The notes under the pieces: model-generated
What the model was told of the DNA's origin: nothing
Seen by the model: the letters and a program-made list of their open reading frames with translations, nothing else
Databases searched by the model: none
Translations under genes and position numbers: made by a program
Source of the DNA: Bremerella sp. JC817
GTDB lineage: Bacteria > Planctomycetota > Planctomycetia > Pirellulales > Pirellulaceae
Assembly (NCBI RefSeq): GCF_040718835.1
Contig: NZ_JBFEFG010000266.1
Location: 1-64,000 of the forward strand
Direction of reading: 5' to 3'
DNA length: 64,000 bases
In this document: positions 28,601 through 36,005 of the stretch, piece by piece
How positions within the stretch are numbered: position 1 is the first letter of the stretch
Layout: each line of letters opens with the position of its first letter

Positions 28601-30144
28601 TCCGCCGCGTCGATGGAGCGTTCGATGATCCGGTTTCAGTAAATGGACTGGTAACCGCCGGTAGCGATGCCGGTCACGTCTTCCTGCGGACGATTGATGG
28701 TGGTGCGTTGACGTTCGGTGCCGCTGGTTCCGATCCGGTGATTGTTGACCTGGCGAACTCCGGCATCATCACGGCGTTGGCGGAAGGCAGCCTGCAGATC
28801 ACGGCTGGCTTCGAGCTGCATTCGAGCCAGACCAACCTGGTCGATCCGATGCTGCAGGACTTGTTCGCGATCGTCGCGCAGATTCAGCAGTACAACGATA
28901 TCCTGCTGCCTAATCCAGCCGACCAACTGTTCGAGATCATCGACGGTTCGCCGAACGAAGGTCCGATTTACGTCCGCATCCCAGGGACGACCACCACGTA
29001 CTTGTTGTCGACGGCGGTTGGCCTCGATGCGGAAGCGTTCTTTGTCATCTCGCAGCTTGGGGCCTCCGGCGAGCTTGACTTCCGAATCGTTGTCGACTGG
29101 GGAGATGGCACGGCTCTCGATATTCGTTCATTCGACACGGCGATCGATTCCAATACAGCCATCGAGCATGCTTACGCCTGGGAGTTCGCGACCAGTTCGG
29201 CTTCGGTAACGGTGACCGTTCGGGCCTACAACAGTCCGCAGATCAATCTGTACGAGAACGTCGGCACGCCGAATGAGCAGAACTTGAACTTCGTGCAAGA
29301 CAAGTTCCAGTTCTTCTTTAACACGATCCCGTTCAGTAACTATCAACCGGTCGACTTCGTCCCGCCGAATGCCCCGCTGGTCGAGCCATCGCCGATCATC
29401 GAAGCGGAAGTGGTGCCTTACTCGTCGCTGCCAAAGATCAATGACGATGCCCGCGCGGCAACCCAGATCGATGGTGTCACCGTGGTGGAAGTCGACCCCC
29501 GCAACTTCGAGGAAGTCGGCGAGGAAATCGAGCTCGGCAGCGAGTACATGACGCTCGACGCCGTGAAGGCGTTGATCCTCAATGGCGATCAGTTTCCGCC
29601 GGGGCTGTATCGAATTTCGATCTTGTATCCAGGCGTCGAAGAACCGCAGATCCATTACTTCTGGAAAGAAGATCGCCCGGTCCCGTTCGACCTGTTCAGC
29701 CAAAACGATTCGCCCGCCGCGGCAACCGAAGCCGAACTGGCGGTCGCTTCCACAGCCAACTCGCTTTCGGCCGAAGATGTCTGGGCACGCGAGTATGAGG
29801 AGTGGTTCCCCGATGCCGACCCGGTCGCCTCATCCGAGTCCGCCACGGAAGAGCAGTTGCCAAGCGAAGACGATATCTTGATGCAGCGTGTCGCCGCGGT
29901 CGATCTGCAAGAGATCGATCGACTTACGCAGCAGTTGCGGGCCAAACGAATGGTCGCGCGAGACTGTCTCGGCGGAGCCATGATTGGCGGAGCTGCCTTA
30001 ATGGCGGCGGTCGCCTCTCAGCGACAGGAAGATGAGAAAAACCGGTCGGATTCCGGTAATAGCGAAAACCCGGATCCACCAGAGGATCTGGGGGTAGGGA
30101 ATCTGGCCCGACTGCGTCGTCGCGCCCGTCAATGGCTAGATTAA
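22603..30144 (+). CDS. Giant LEPR-XLL repeat protein (putative surface or secreted protein)
   Basis: A 2,513-residue protein. The start is the ATG at 22603, which gives a basic N-terminus 'MKKKSFWKRIFG' and places the planctomycete LEPR-XLL motif 'RELEPRVVLAAATLD' at residues 34-48. Most of the chain is repetitive, rich in Thr, Ser, Gly, Asp and Val with regular short strands, as in beta-helical adhesins. Five tandem units of about 119 residues occupy residues about 923-1520. A PKD-like segment near 2160-2215 contains 'VDWGDGTALDI' and 'HAYAWEF'. A Pro/Glu-rich region follows, and near the C-terminus is the hydrophobic stretch 'GGAMIGGAALMAAVAS', followed by an Arg-rich tail. No enzymatic domain is seen. 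It is probably exported and cell-surface associated. The neighbouring HlyD/M50 cassette could be its exporter, by inference from position. Confidence 0.88.
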   Translation: MKKKSFWKRIFGEAAQDKRPQQAFQDQFDTKLRFRELEPRVVLAAATLDMAGNLNVTIDDGDMVTIGRDGSGNLTISGINSLNINGVVTAPSAGDTTTFALTSFQSVSFDAGLDAASLSQLIFADSLGDLSNSFSTGDVSVSGIDQVDLGKSMDPVTIGGDLLLSNAGNMDNSTIGLGGSTVLEGNNLVLDEITGDLDVDLNDAPHDFSTIIGTGSDVAYQDANDIDVGGLTVDSLELSAGGSIQQLVGGIAVAGDTKLTAGTDITLDQAGNNWTGKVEAEGQNVTLVSHTGSIVLGEVTASQLEVTANGSISQVNTGEAISVSGATKLTLTGAGDIDLRYGTNQFTGGMIVDGSALLDSFYLRDDNATAAIPGSTVPGEFEARLASGGMTNVSLLFENAPSLDLPEIKLAGNLNVSIGGDLTQSGKLDIDGTTSIRVADTGNVTLLDGNNEFTGAISVQGLTGSDRAGTVQILGGVGDLTLGKIYASQLNVTSAAKIEQTTDGIDVSNSSVFQAGTNQDIVLDGPNVFGDAVSAHAGVDPAGIVEINVASGDLTLGAINAMQLDVTGAAAIDQTSDGITVSGAATLTTTGSITLDQFSNNFQNQVNLTGTTVTLFNGGAITLGNVSASDLEVEAQTGDIAQAPGTSLLVTGTTQVAVADTFNLLLNEAGNDFGGAVSVESAGTPGTVSIRDANALLLGAIEADIFSALAGTSISQQAGTAIQADTSVTLEATTSGITLGEITTGTLIATTNAGNIDASATAPVTATTLVQLNTTSGTISLGNLQTLDLVINSGSGGGGISQIAATTLDVNGTTVITIGGNLPVTLFNDGNDFTGAVSILGNGVADIAGTVMLKDDNAIVLGDVEAGILIAEATGNIGQASGTSLQVNDTISLTTDAAIELGNVTTNTLKLTATGGVTQAAMTSIDISGITSVVVGAGAQVDLSATNNKLAEISVAGSGGTAAGQVDIVDSDGDLQLNQMVVDKLTVSTVGSLSQMAATSIDATATVDSFVDLTAGGTISLRGITTPMLSLDGGGSVTQASGELVVSGMTTVVVATGANVDLSAAANEFGSIGVEGTGSTAAGQVDIVDSTGDLQLKDFIVDKLTVSTTGNLDQADMSSIDATASLGSFVDLTAGGTISLRGITTEMLSLTAGGTISQASGELIVAGMTTVEVATGANVDLSAGTNEFGSIGVTGAGGTAAGTVTIVDSSGDLELKDFLVDKLTASTAGNLTQMAATSVDATATVDSLVDLTASGTISLRGITSAALALTAGGDITQASDQLIITGATTVEIATGQNVDLSVGSNEFGSIGVTGAGGTAAGEVKVTDSSGDLELLDFVVDKLTVETPGALSQADLTSIDATASAGSQVDLTAGQTITLRGLETVTLSLTAGNDISQASDELKVLGTTTVLVATGANVDLSSATNALGTIGVEGFGGTAAGEVTIVDSDAGLVLTDFIVDKLTASVTDSGGALSQMAGSSIDATQSVDSFVELNADGTITLEAITTPTLTLRANDTISQSGGQLEVTGIATIEVADGVTVLLDKTTNNFGLVSINSGLVDRAGVVDIVDGIDAIELLDIRAADFSVTANGDITQAGGTALDISTQTTLALTTKATIELLNVGNDMSANVILDLGGSDNLLFNFEIRNENVDVIDTPGGDFDLVAKAGTIGDLTLELVNAKSLTLSEIDITNDLRVEIAGDLDQDGEISVANDATFDAGSITFATVNNLTVVGQANFDVDNGDLRVGVLPTTSDSFLRGLDAPTIVSFGSLQFQADGMHVTISEDDANGILLVGDSVAKSLVLTANNTIENQAGSSLSVADLTSLKTAAEVSLQGDVDLRILYAEAQKITIDEQADTNGLAIIDGTRTTAGGSIHVRTDGSIVQVNDFRIGNPGASNIIAHEGLFISEGGAVLLTSLDVDWLAASAEGTPLNVTPGSSLDFAAAGINVSDGFNGSLTTDAIDPLLPDENSDTYAAGGLADKFADGVGEDYSLVLVNRGDLVIRRVDGAFDDPVSVNGLVTAGSDAGHVFLRTIDGGALTFGAAGSDPVIVDLANSGIITALAEGSLQITAGFELHSSQTNLVDPMLQDLFAIVAQIQQYNDILLPNPADQLFEIIDGSPNEGPIYVRIPGTTTTYLLSTAVGLDAEAFFVISQLGASGELDFRIVVDWGDGTALDIRSFDTAIDSNTAIEHAYAWEFATSSASVTVTVRAYNSPQINLYENVGTPNEQNLNFVQDKFQFFFNTIPFSNYQPVDFVPPNAPLVEPSPIIEAEVVPYSSLPKINDDARAATQIDGVTVVEVDPRNFEEVGEEIELGSEYMTLDAVKALILNGDQFPPGLYRISILYPGVEEPQIHYFWKEDRPVPFDLFSQNDSPAAATEAELAVASTANSLSAEDVWAREYEEWFPDADPVASSESATEEQLPSEDDILMQRVAAVDLQEIDRLTQQLRAKRMVARDCLGGAMIGGAALMAAVASQRQEDEKNRSDSGNSENPDPPEDLGVGNLARLRRRARQWLD
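25369..27162 (+). repeat. Five in-frame tandem repeats (4 x 357 bp, 1 x 366 bp)
   Basis: Units start at 25369, 25726, 26083, 26440 and 26797, and the next module, starting at 27163, has diverged. Each encodes about 119 residues. Shared landmarks are 'ATGANVDLS', 'GSIGVTGAGGTAAG', 'DSSGDLELKDF', 'VDKLT' and 'GTISLRGIT'. The fifth unit carries a 9-base insertion. Constant period with diverged sequence suggests amplification of a structural beta-module followed by drift. Confidence 0.9.
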
Positions 30145-30336
30145 AGGTCTATAATTCGATGCCGTCGCCGCCCCCGATTCCTTGGGGTGAGGAAGGTGGC
30201 GCGTTAAGATCGAACTTTCTGTGAGATCCTGCACATTCGTTGAGATGCGAAGCAAAACGGATCGAGAAACGGGCCGCAAGTTGCTCCGGGAAGCAAGGGC
30301 ACTCGGCGAGCGAATCGAATTGGGGGAAACAGCTTC

Positions 30337-33300
30337 ATGTCGACTTTCAAGTGCCCGAATTGTCACGCGGAATTGCCCGACTTCCAGCATTCCGCCGGCT
30401 TCTGCCCCTATTGCGATGCCAAGTGGGCAGGTCACACCTCCGAGACCGTTCCGTCCGGATTGGATCTCTCACCTTCTGAAGATGCAGACAACGCTGACGA
30501 TGCGCTGGAACTTTCGCCTGAAGATCTGAACGCGCAGACGCTGGAACTCGACGAAGATGGTCAACCTTCCCCCAATCAGACCATCGACCTGCCTGGTGCT
30601 TCCCGCGTCGGAGACGAGTTCATCCAGCCGCCTGGCGAAGACATCGGCCACACGATCGAGTTTAGCAGCGAAGATACCTCTGGCACGATTTCGCTCGACA
30701 GCGTGGAAGGAGAAGGGGACGGATTTCAGACGCTCGATCTCGGCAAACCGGAAGCTGGTGACATTCACTCGCAGCCGACCATGGACGTGCCGCCGGCTGG
30801 TAGCGAAGGAATGCAGACGCTTGATCTGGAAGGTGACCCCAACGCTGGAAGAGATGCGAGCCACACGCTCGCCTTCAGCGTGAGTGGAGACGACATCCAG
30901 CAGACTGTCGATATTGGCGACCCCAATCATCCTGTCTCGGATGACGACCTGAATGTTACCTTCGGTTCGGAACCTCTCTCACCGAGTGACGTGAAACGCT
31001 ACTGGGCTGCAGGCGATGGTTCGCCGATGCAGACGATGCGGACCGCAACAGTCAGCAAAGCGAAAGAGCTGGGCGTTGATCTGCGACGCCGTATTCTGTC
31101 GGATCAAGAAGAAGGTTCCGACTACGCCATCATCAACCAGCTTGGCAAAGGCGGAATGGGCGTGGTCTATGCCGCCAAGCAGAAATCGCTGCGGCGACGC
31201 GTGGCGGTTAAAACGCTGAAACGGGACATCGGCCAGCGTGAAGACGATCGGGCCAAGTTCCTCAGTGAAGCGGTGATCACCGGGATTCTCGATCACCCGA
31301 ACATTGTTCCGATCCACGAACTGGGGCAGACCGAAGATGGCACGCTCTTCTATTCGATGAAGTGCGTCACCGGTACTGAGTGGCACAAGGCGATCCGCAA
31401 CAAGTCGGAAGCCGAGAACCTCGATATCTTCCTGAAGGTGGCCGACGCGATGGCGTTTGCCCACTCGAAGAATGTGATTCACCGCGACTTGAAGCCAGAG
31501 AACGTCATGCTTGGCGAGTATGGCGAAGTGCTGGTGATGGACTGGGGCCTGGCGGTCGATCTGAACCGCAAAGAAGAGTTCACCATGGGGGGCACGCCTG
31601 CGTACATGGCCCCAGAAATGGCGAAAGGTCCGCTCGAACGCATCGGCAAGTGCAGCGATATCTATTTGCTGGGGGCGATGCTGTATGAAATCGTTACGGG
31701 CTTCCCACCGCATGCCGCGTCGACGATCACCGAGTGCCTTGTCGCGGCCGCTCAGAATGTGATCGTCCGTTCCGATTCAACGAGCCGCTTGAAGAACATT
31801 GCCTTGAAGGCGATGGCGACTTCGCCGAAGCTGCGTTTCAATTCGGTCGCCTTGCTGCAGGAAGAAGTTCGCAAGTATCAATCGACCGCGCAAAGTATCG
31901 AATTGGCGAACACTGCTCAGCACGAACTGGAAACGGCCAAAGAGGCCGAGAACTACGAGCTGTTCTCGCGGGCGATGTTCGGCTTCGAGGATGCCCTGAA
32001 GCTGTGGAGCGAGAACGACGTCGCCGATCGAGGTTTCCACGAAGCCCGTCAGGAATATGCTCTCTGCGCGCTGAAGAAGGGTGACTTCGACCTTGGGTTG
32101 CAACTTGTCAGTCCCGAGAATCCGGACGAAGAGCCGATCTACAACGATCTGGTCAAAGCCAAGGCCGACGCCGAACGGACCTCGCGCAACGCCAAGATGG
32201 CCCGCTTCGTTGCGGTGGGCTCGTTGCTGTTTGCCTTGGTGGGTGCGAGCATCGGTTTGCTGGTGATCAATGGCCTGCGACAACAGGCCTACGATGCGGC
32301 TCAAGTCGCCATCGCTGCCGAACAAAAGGCGAAAGACGAAGCCGAGAAAGCAACCCAGGCGAAAGAGGTGGCAACCCAAGAGAAAGAGAAGGCGACCCGA
32401 GAAAAGGAGAAGGCCGATAACCTGGCGGTGGCCCTCCAAGCAGAAAAAGACAATCTGGTGGTCGTCAATAATAATCTCGATTCAGCGAACAATCGGCTGA
32501 AGATGCTGAATCAGGATTTGCAAATGAAGACGGCGACCATTAGCGAGCAGAATATCGAGCTCGAAACTCAGCGTGATGCCATCGCAGTTCAACGCGACCG
32601 GTTGGAAGTTGCTTTGGTCGATGTCGCCCAGGAGCGTAATCGGGCTCGATTTGCCGGTATGTTTGCCTCGGTCGGATTGGCTCAATCGAAGGTCGAGTCC
32701 AACGACATCGCGGCTGCCTTATCGCTGCTCGAGAGTGTCGACGAAGAATATCGTGGCTGGGAATGGAAGCACCTCGCGTATCTGTGCCATCCTGACGTGC
32801 CGCACGTCGACTTCCAGGTTTCAGCGACGGCCGTGGCGATGTCGATCGACGGCAAGTGGACCGCGATCGGAACGGAAGAGGACGGCTTGTATCTTTACCC
32901 GACCAGCCACGCGACCGAGAAGGATGCGAAGGCCAATCATGTGGCGATGCCTGATTGCCGGATCACCTGTCTGCGGTTCTCGCCCGATGGAAGCCAGTTG
33001 TGGATCGGGACCGATCATCCGGCGAAGTATTTGCAAGTGCTGCCGCTGCAGGGCAACCTGACCACGGTCGAACTGGCGAAGCTTAACCAATACTCGACCA
33101 TGCCAGCCGTCAGTGCGATTGAGTTCGTGCCAGGGGCATCTTCAGAGGTGATGGTCGCGGTGAGCGGACGCTGCTATCTGCTTGACTCGAAAACACTGAC
33201 CGGCAAATCGCTGATCCACGCCGAGAACGTCTTCGATCTCGATGTTTCCCCTAGCGGCAACCAGTATGTCCACGCCCAGGAATTTCAAGGTGAGTATCGC

Positions 33301-35811
33301 GTCAAGCGCATGACCGTCGATGGCAGCACGCAAGATGTCGAAGAACTGCAGTTCAACGATCCTGTCTTGCACTGTGCTTACCTTTCGGAATCGTGCGTGG
33401 CGTTGGCTTTGGCCGACGGCAGTTTGAACCTGTGGACCGGACCGAAGCAGCAAGACACGCTCGCCTTTTCGCTCCCCGCTCAGGTTAATCAGTTCGCTTA
33501 CGATGCTGAACGGAAATTGCTCTCGGCTTCGCTGGCGGATGGTTCGCTGAAACTATTTCAGTTCGATCCACAAAGCAATCGCTTGAAGGAGTTCAAGACG
33601 CTGCGGGGCCATCAGGCCGCCGTCTTCGCTTCCGCCTTCCATCCGACACAGCCAGAACTGGTTTCGGTCTCGGAAGACAAGACCGCTCGATTCTGGAACT
33701 ACGACACTTACCAAGATCGATTGGACCTCGATCTGCAGAACAGCGTTCTGTGGGCCAGCTTCTCGCAAGATGGAAGCAAGTTCGTTACCGGCGATCGGGC
33801 CGGGCGTACCCAGGTCTGGGACACCACCGCAGGCACCGATCAACCGTTGCTCGATATGCACGTGAGCGACTGGACCAGTCAGAATATTGGCAAGAAGGCG
33901 ATCTCGGCTCCGCTGGCCGATGGTAAGCATGTTGTCACGGCCGATCCCGACATCGGTATTACGGTCTGGAATCTCGCGACGAAACAGGCCGTCTGGAGCA
34001 CGCCGACCGAAGGTGGCTCGTACCGCATGGCCCCGATTCCACTAAGCGACCAGTTCATCTACCTCGATCAATCGGCTTCCCAACAAGGTGCCACCGGAAC
34101 CAAGGTGATCGCAGCGAATCCTCAAGGGGAGAAGCTGTTCGCTGTCGACAGTCAGCTCGAAATCGGCCAGGTCTCGGAACTGGTCGTCTCGCCAGGAGGC
34201 AAGTACTTTGGTGTCCGTATCCCGAACGGCGTGCGAGTCTACGCCATGCCGACGAAGGCGGACAAGCAACTCGGGGAACCAGTCTGGAAAGTCGACTCCG
34301 GTATTGTGCAGCAATTAGCATTCAGCTCCGACAGCGAACTGCTGCTGGGTTACGACTCTGGCCGCGAAGAAGGTTACCTGGTGCTGTATGACTTCATCAA
34401 GGACACGAAGATTCGTGATCTGCCGAGCAAAGAGAATGGCTTGCCATTCCTGCAGTTCGCAGTCTCGCCCGACTTGAAGCACCTGGTGGTTACGTACAAC
34501 GACTATTACGCCAACCAGCCAGATCAGCGAAAGCAAACGCACCTGAGCTTGTTCGCACTCAACAATCCGCAGCAGGCTTTGCACAAAGCGACCTGTGACG
34601 GACTGGCGGCGTTTCCTTCAATTTCGGCCGACAACCAGGTTGTCTACTTCGTGCAGCAGCACCGCATTGGCGATCACGACGCTGCCCGCTGGGAAGTGAC
34701 CAAGCCACAGTGCGAAACGCTGCCTTACTCCCGTAAAGGGACAGATGACGTGGGAACGGCCTCGCGTGAAGTCGTGCTGGTCGATGCGTTTCCCAGCAAC
34801 GACAACCAAATCGTGGTTTCGTACAGCAATCGCGATGTCGAGCTTTGGGACATGACCGCGAAGAAGAGCCTAGAACGACTAGCTCCGACGCGGCCGGTCC
34901 TTTTCTGCGACTTCCTGGCACACGACACGCAAATTGTTTCAGTGCATGTCGATGGCCTGGTGCGTCTGTGGGATGCTCGAAGCGGAGCGATGCTGGACGA
35001 GTTCGACTCTGGCTACCAAACTCTGCAAGCGGCTGGTCTTAACGAAAGCATGCTGGCCGTCGGTGGCAGCGCCGGTCGGATTGCGATTATCGATCTGGCG
35101 AAGAAAGAATTCGTGCAGAACCTGGCCAATACTGGTTACTCGATCGATGCGTTGACCTGGGTTGGCGGCAAGCCTGACCCCGTGCTGGTAATCGCCAGTA
35201 GTCGTATGCAAGCCGACGAAGATGGAGGCGAGCACCAGGTCGGTTCGATCGAACTGGTCGATACCAAGACATGGAGCCAAATCGGCGACTCGTTTGCCGT
35301 GCACCCAGGCCGCTACCGTAGCCTGGCGGTGTCGCAGGACGGAATGCGTTTCGCTGCGACCAGTACCGACAAAAGGGTTCGCTTGTGGGCCGATGTTCCG
35401 GTCGAAGAGTGGAGCACCAGCGAGCCGCGGAAGCTTGAAGGGCATTCAACCGACGTGACCGGTGCTGCCTTCTCAGCGACCGGCGAACGACTGATTACCG
35501 GTAGCTTCGACGGAGCGTTGACGGTTTGGTTTATCGACCGGCCCGAGCTTTCGGCTGATGATGCCAAGAAGGAGGACGCCCCTTTGCCTCCGCTGCACGT
35601 GCAACAGTTCGTGCCGCTGAAGGGACATCGCAAAGAGATCTCGTCGATCGCGTTTTCGCCTGATAGCAAGATGCTGCTGACGTCGTCGATCGATCGCAGT
35701 GCGATCTTGTGGTTCACGACAGAACTGCCCAAAACCGACGCCGAACTGGCGGCTCAGCTGGGCACTCTCGGGAAGGATGCGATCGCCTCTGCCGAGGCAG
35801 AATCGAAGTAG
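30337..35811 (+). CDS. Membrane Ser/Thr protein kinase with zinc ribbon, repeated Thr motifs and WD40 propeller
   Basis: An 1,824-residue protein. Residues 1-30 hold a zinc-ribbon (Cys6, 9, 23, 26). Residues 60-210 form an acidic tail with nine T-x-[D/E/S/A]-hydrophobic motifs (Thr 68, 82, 106, 117, 132, 148, 161, 177, 190), such as QTLDL and QTIDL. The kinase domain spans about 262-530: Gly loop 'LGKGGMGVVY', VAIK-type Lys in 'RVAVKTLK', catalytic 'HRDLKPEN' (382-389), DWG instead of DFG (402-404) and 'YMAPEM'. Active-site residues are present. A membrane helix lies at about 624-645, then a coiled coil (about 645-770) and C-terminal WD40 repeats (about 810-1810), e.g. 'LRGHQAAVFASAFHPTQPEL'. 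The kinase faces the cytoplasm. T6SS context suggests a PpkA-like regulator of the FHA proteins. Confidence 0.92.
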   Translation: MSTFKCPNCHAELPDFQHSAGFCPYCDAKWAGHTSETVPSGLDLSPSEDADNADDALELSPEDLNAQTLELDEDGQPSPNQTIDLPGASRVGDEFIQPPGEDIGHTIEFSSEDTSGTISLDSVEGEGDGFQTLDLGKPEAGDIHSQPTMDVPPAGSEGMQTLDLEGDPNAGRDASHTLAFSVSGDDIQQTVDIGDPNHPVSDDDLNVTFGSEPLSPSDVKRYWAAGDGSPMQTMRTATVSKAKELGVDLRRRILSDQEEGSDYAIINQLGKGGMGVVYAAKQKSLRRRVAVKTLKRDIGQREDDRAKFLSEAVITGILDHPNIVPIHELGQTEDGTLFYSMKCVTGTEWHKAIRNKSEAENLDIFLKVADAMAFAHSKNVIHRDLKPENVMLGEYGEVLVMDWGLAVDLNRKEEFTMGGTPAYMAPEMAKGPLERIGKCSDIYLLGAMLYEIVTGFPPHAASTITECLVAAAQNVIVRSDSTSRLKNIALKAMATSPKLRFNSVALLQEEVRKYQSTAQSIELANTAQHELETAKEAENYELFSRAMFGFEDALKLWSENDVADRGFHEARQEYALCALKKGDFDLGLQLVSPENPDEEPIYNDLVKAKADAERTSRNAKMARFVAVGSLLFALVGASIGLLVINGLRQQAYDAAQVAIAAEQKAKDEAEKATQAKEVATQEKEKATREKEKADNLAVALQAEKDNLVVVNNNLDSANNRLKMLNQDLQMKTATISEQNIELETQRDAIAVQRDRLEVALVDVAQERNRARFAGMFASVGLAQSKVESNDIAAALSLLESVDEEYRGWEWKHLAYLCHPDVPHVDFQVSATAVAMSIDGKWTAIGTEEDGLYLYPTSHATEKDAKANHVAMPDCRITCLRFSPDGSQLWIGTDHPAKYLQVLPLQGNLTTVELAKLNQYSTMPAVSAIEFVPGASSEVMVAVSGRCYLLDSKTLTGKSLIHAENVFDLDVSPSGNQYVHAQEFQGEYRVKRMTVDGSTQDVEELQFNDPVLHCAYLSESCVALALADGSLNLWTGPKQQDTLAFSLPAQVNQFAYDAERKLLSASLADGSLKLFQFDPQSNRLKEFKTLRGHQAAVFASAFHPTQPELVSVSEDKTARFWNYDTYQDRLDLDLQNSVLWASFSQDGSKFVTGDRAGRTQVWDTTAGTDQPLLDMHVSDWTSQNIGKKAISAPLADGKHVVTADPDIGITVWNLATKQAVWSTPTEGGSYRMAPIPLSDQFIYLDQSASQQGATGTKVIAANPQGEKLFAVDSQLEIGQVSELVVSPGGKYFGVRIPNGVRVYAMPTKADKQLGEPVWKVDSGIVQQLAFSSDSELLLGYDSGREEGYLVLYDFIKDTKIRDLPSKENGLPFLQFAVSPDLKHLVVTYNDYYANQPDQRKQTHLSLFALNNPQQALHKATCDGLAAFPSISADNQVVYFVQQHRIGDHDAARWEVTKPQCETLPYSRKGTDDVGTASREVVLVDAFPSNDNQIVVSYSNRDVELWDMTAKKSLERLAPTRPVLFCDFLAHDTQIVSVHVDGLVRLWDARSGAMLDEFDSGYQTLQAAGLNESMLAVGGSAGRIAIIDLAKKEFVQNLANTGYSIDALTWVGGKPDPVLVIASSRMQADEDGGEHQVGSIELVDTKTWSQIGDSFAVHPGRYRSLAVSQDGMRFAATSTDKRVRLWADVPVEEWSTSEPRKLEGHSTDVTGAAFSATGERLITGSFDGALTVWFIDRPELSADDAKKEDAPLPPLHVQQFVPLKGHRKEISSIAFSPDSKMLLTSSIDRSAILWFTTELPKTDAELAAQLGTLGKDAIASAEAESK

Positions 35812-35844
35812 TGCCCGAGGGGGATGATATCGGCAAGCTGTGAT

Positions 35845-35924
35845 GCTTCCGGTAAGATTACCGAGAGGAAGCCGCAAATTTTCCATTTCAGGATCGAAAA
35901 ACCGAAAAATCCTGGGATGGGAAA
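35845..35924 (+). repeat. Two hairpins between the kinase and FHA genes
   Basis: The first is a nested hairpin: GCTTCCGGTAA (35845-35855) pairs with TTACC and GGAAGC (35858-35872), with a GAGA bulge. The second is a longer imperfect stem, 35880-35894 with 35909-35924. Neither has a strong T-run, so partial termination or RNA processing is as likely as full termination. Confidence 0.45.
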
Positions 35925-36005
35925 TTCCGTTGGCTTGATAATTACTTTACCGTTGATTGAAGAACCGCCACTTCATGGCTTTCTCGTCTTCCAGGAGCCT
36001 TTCTT

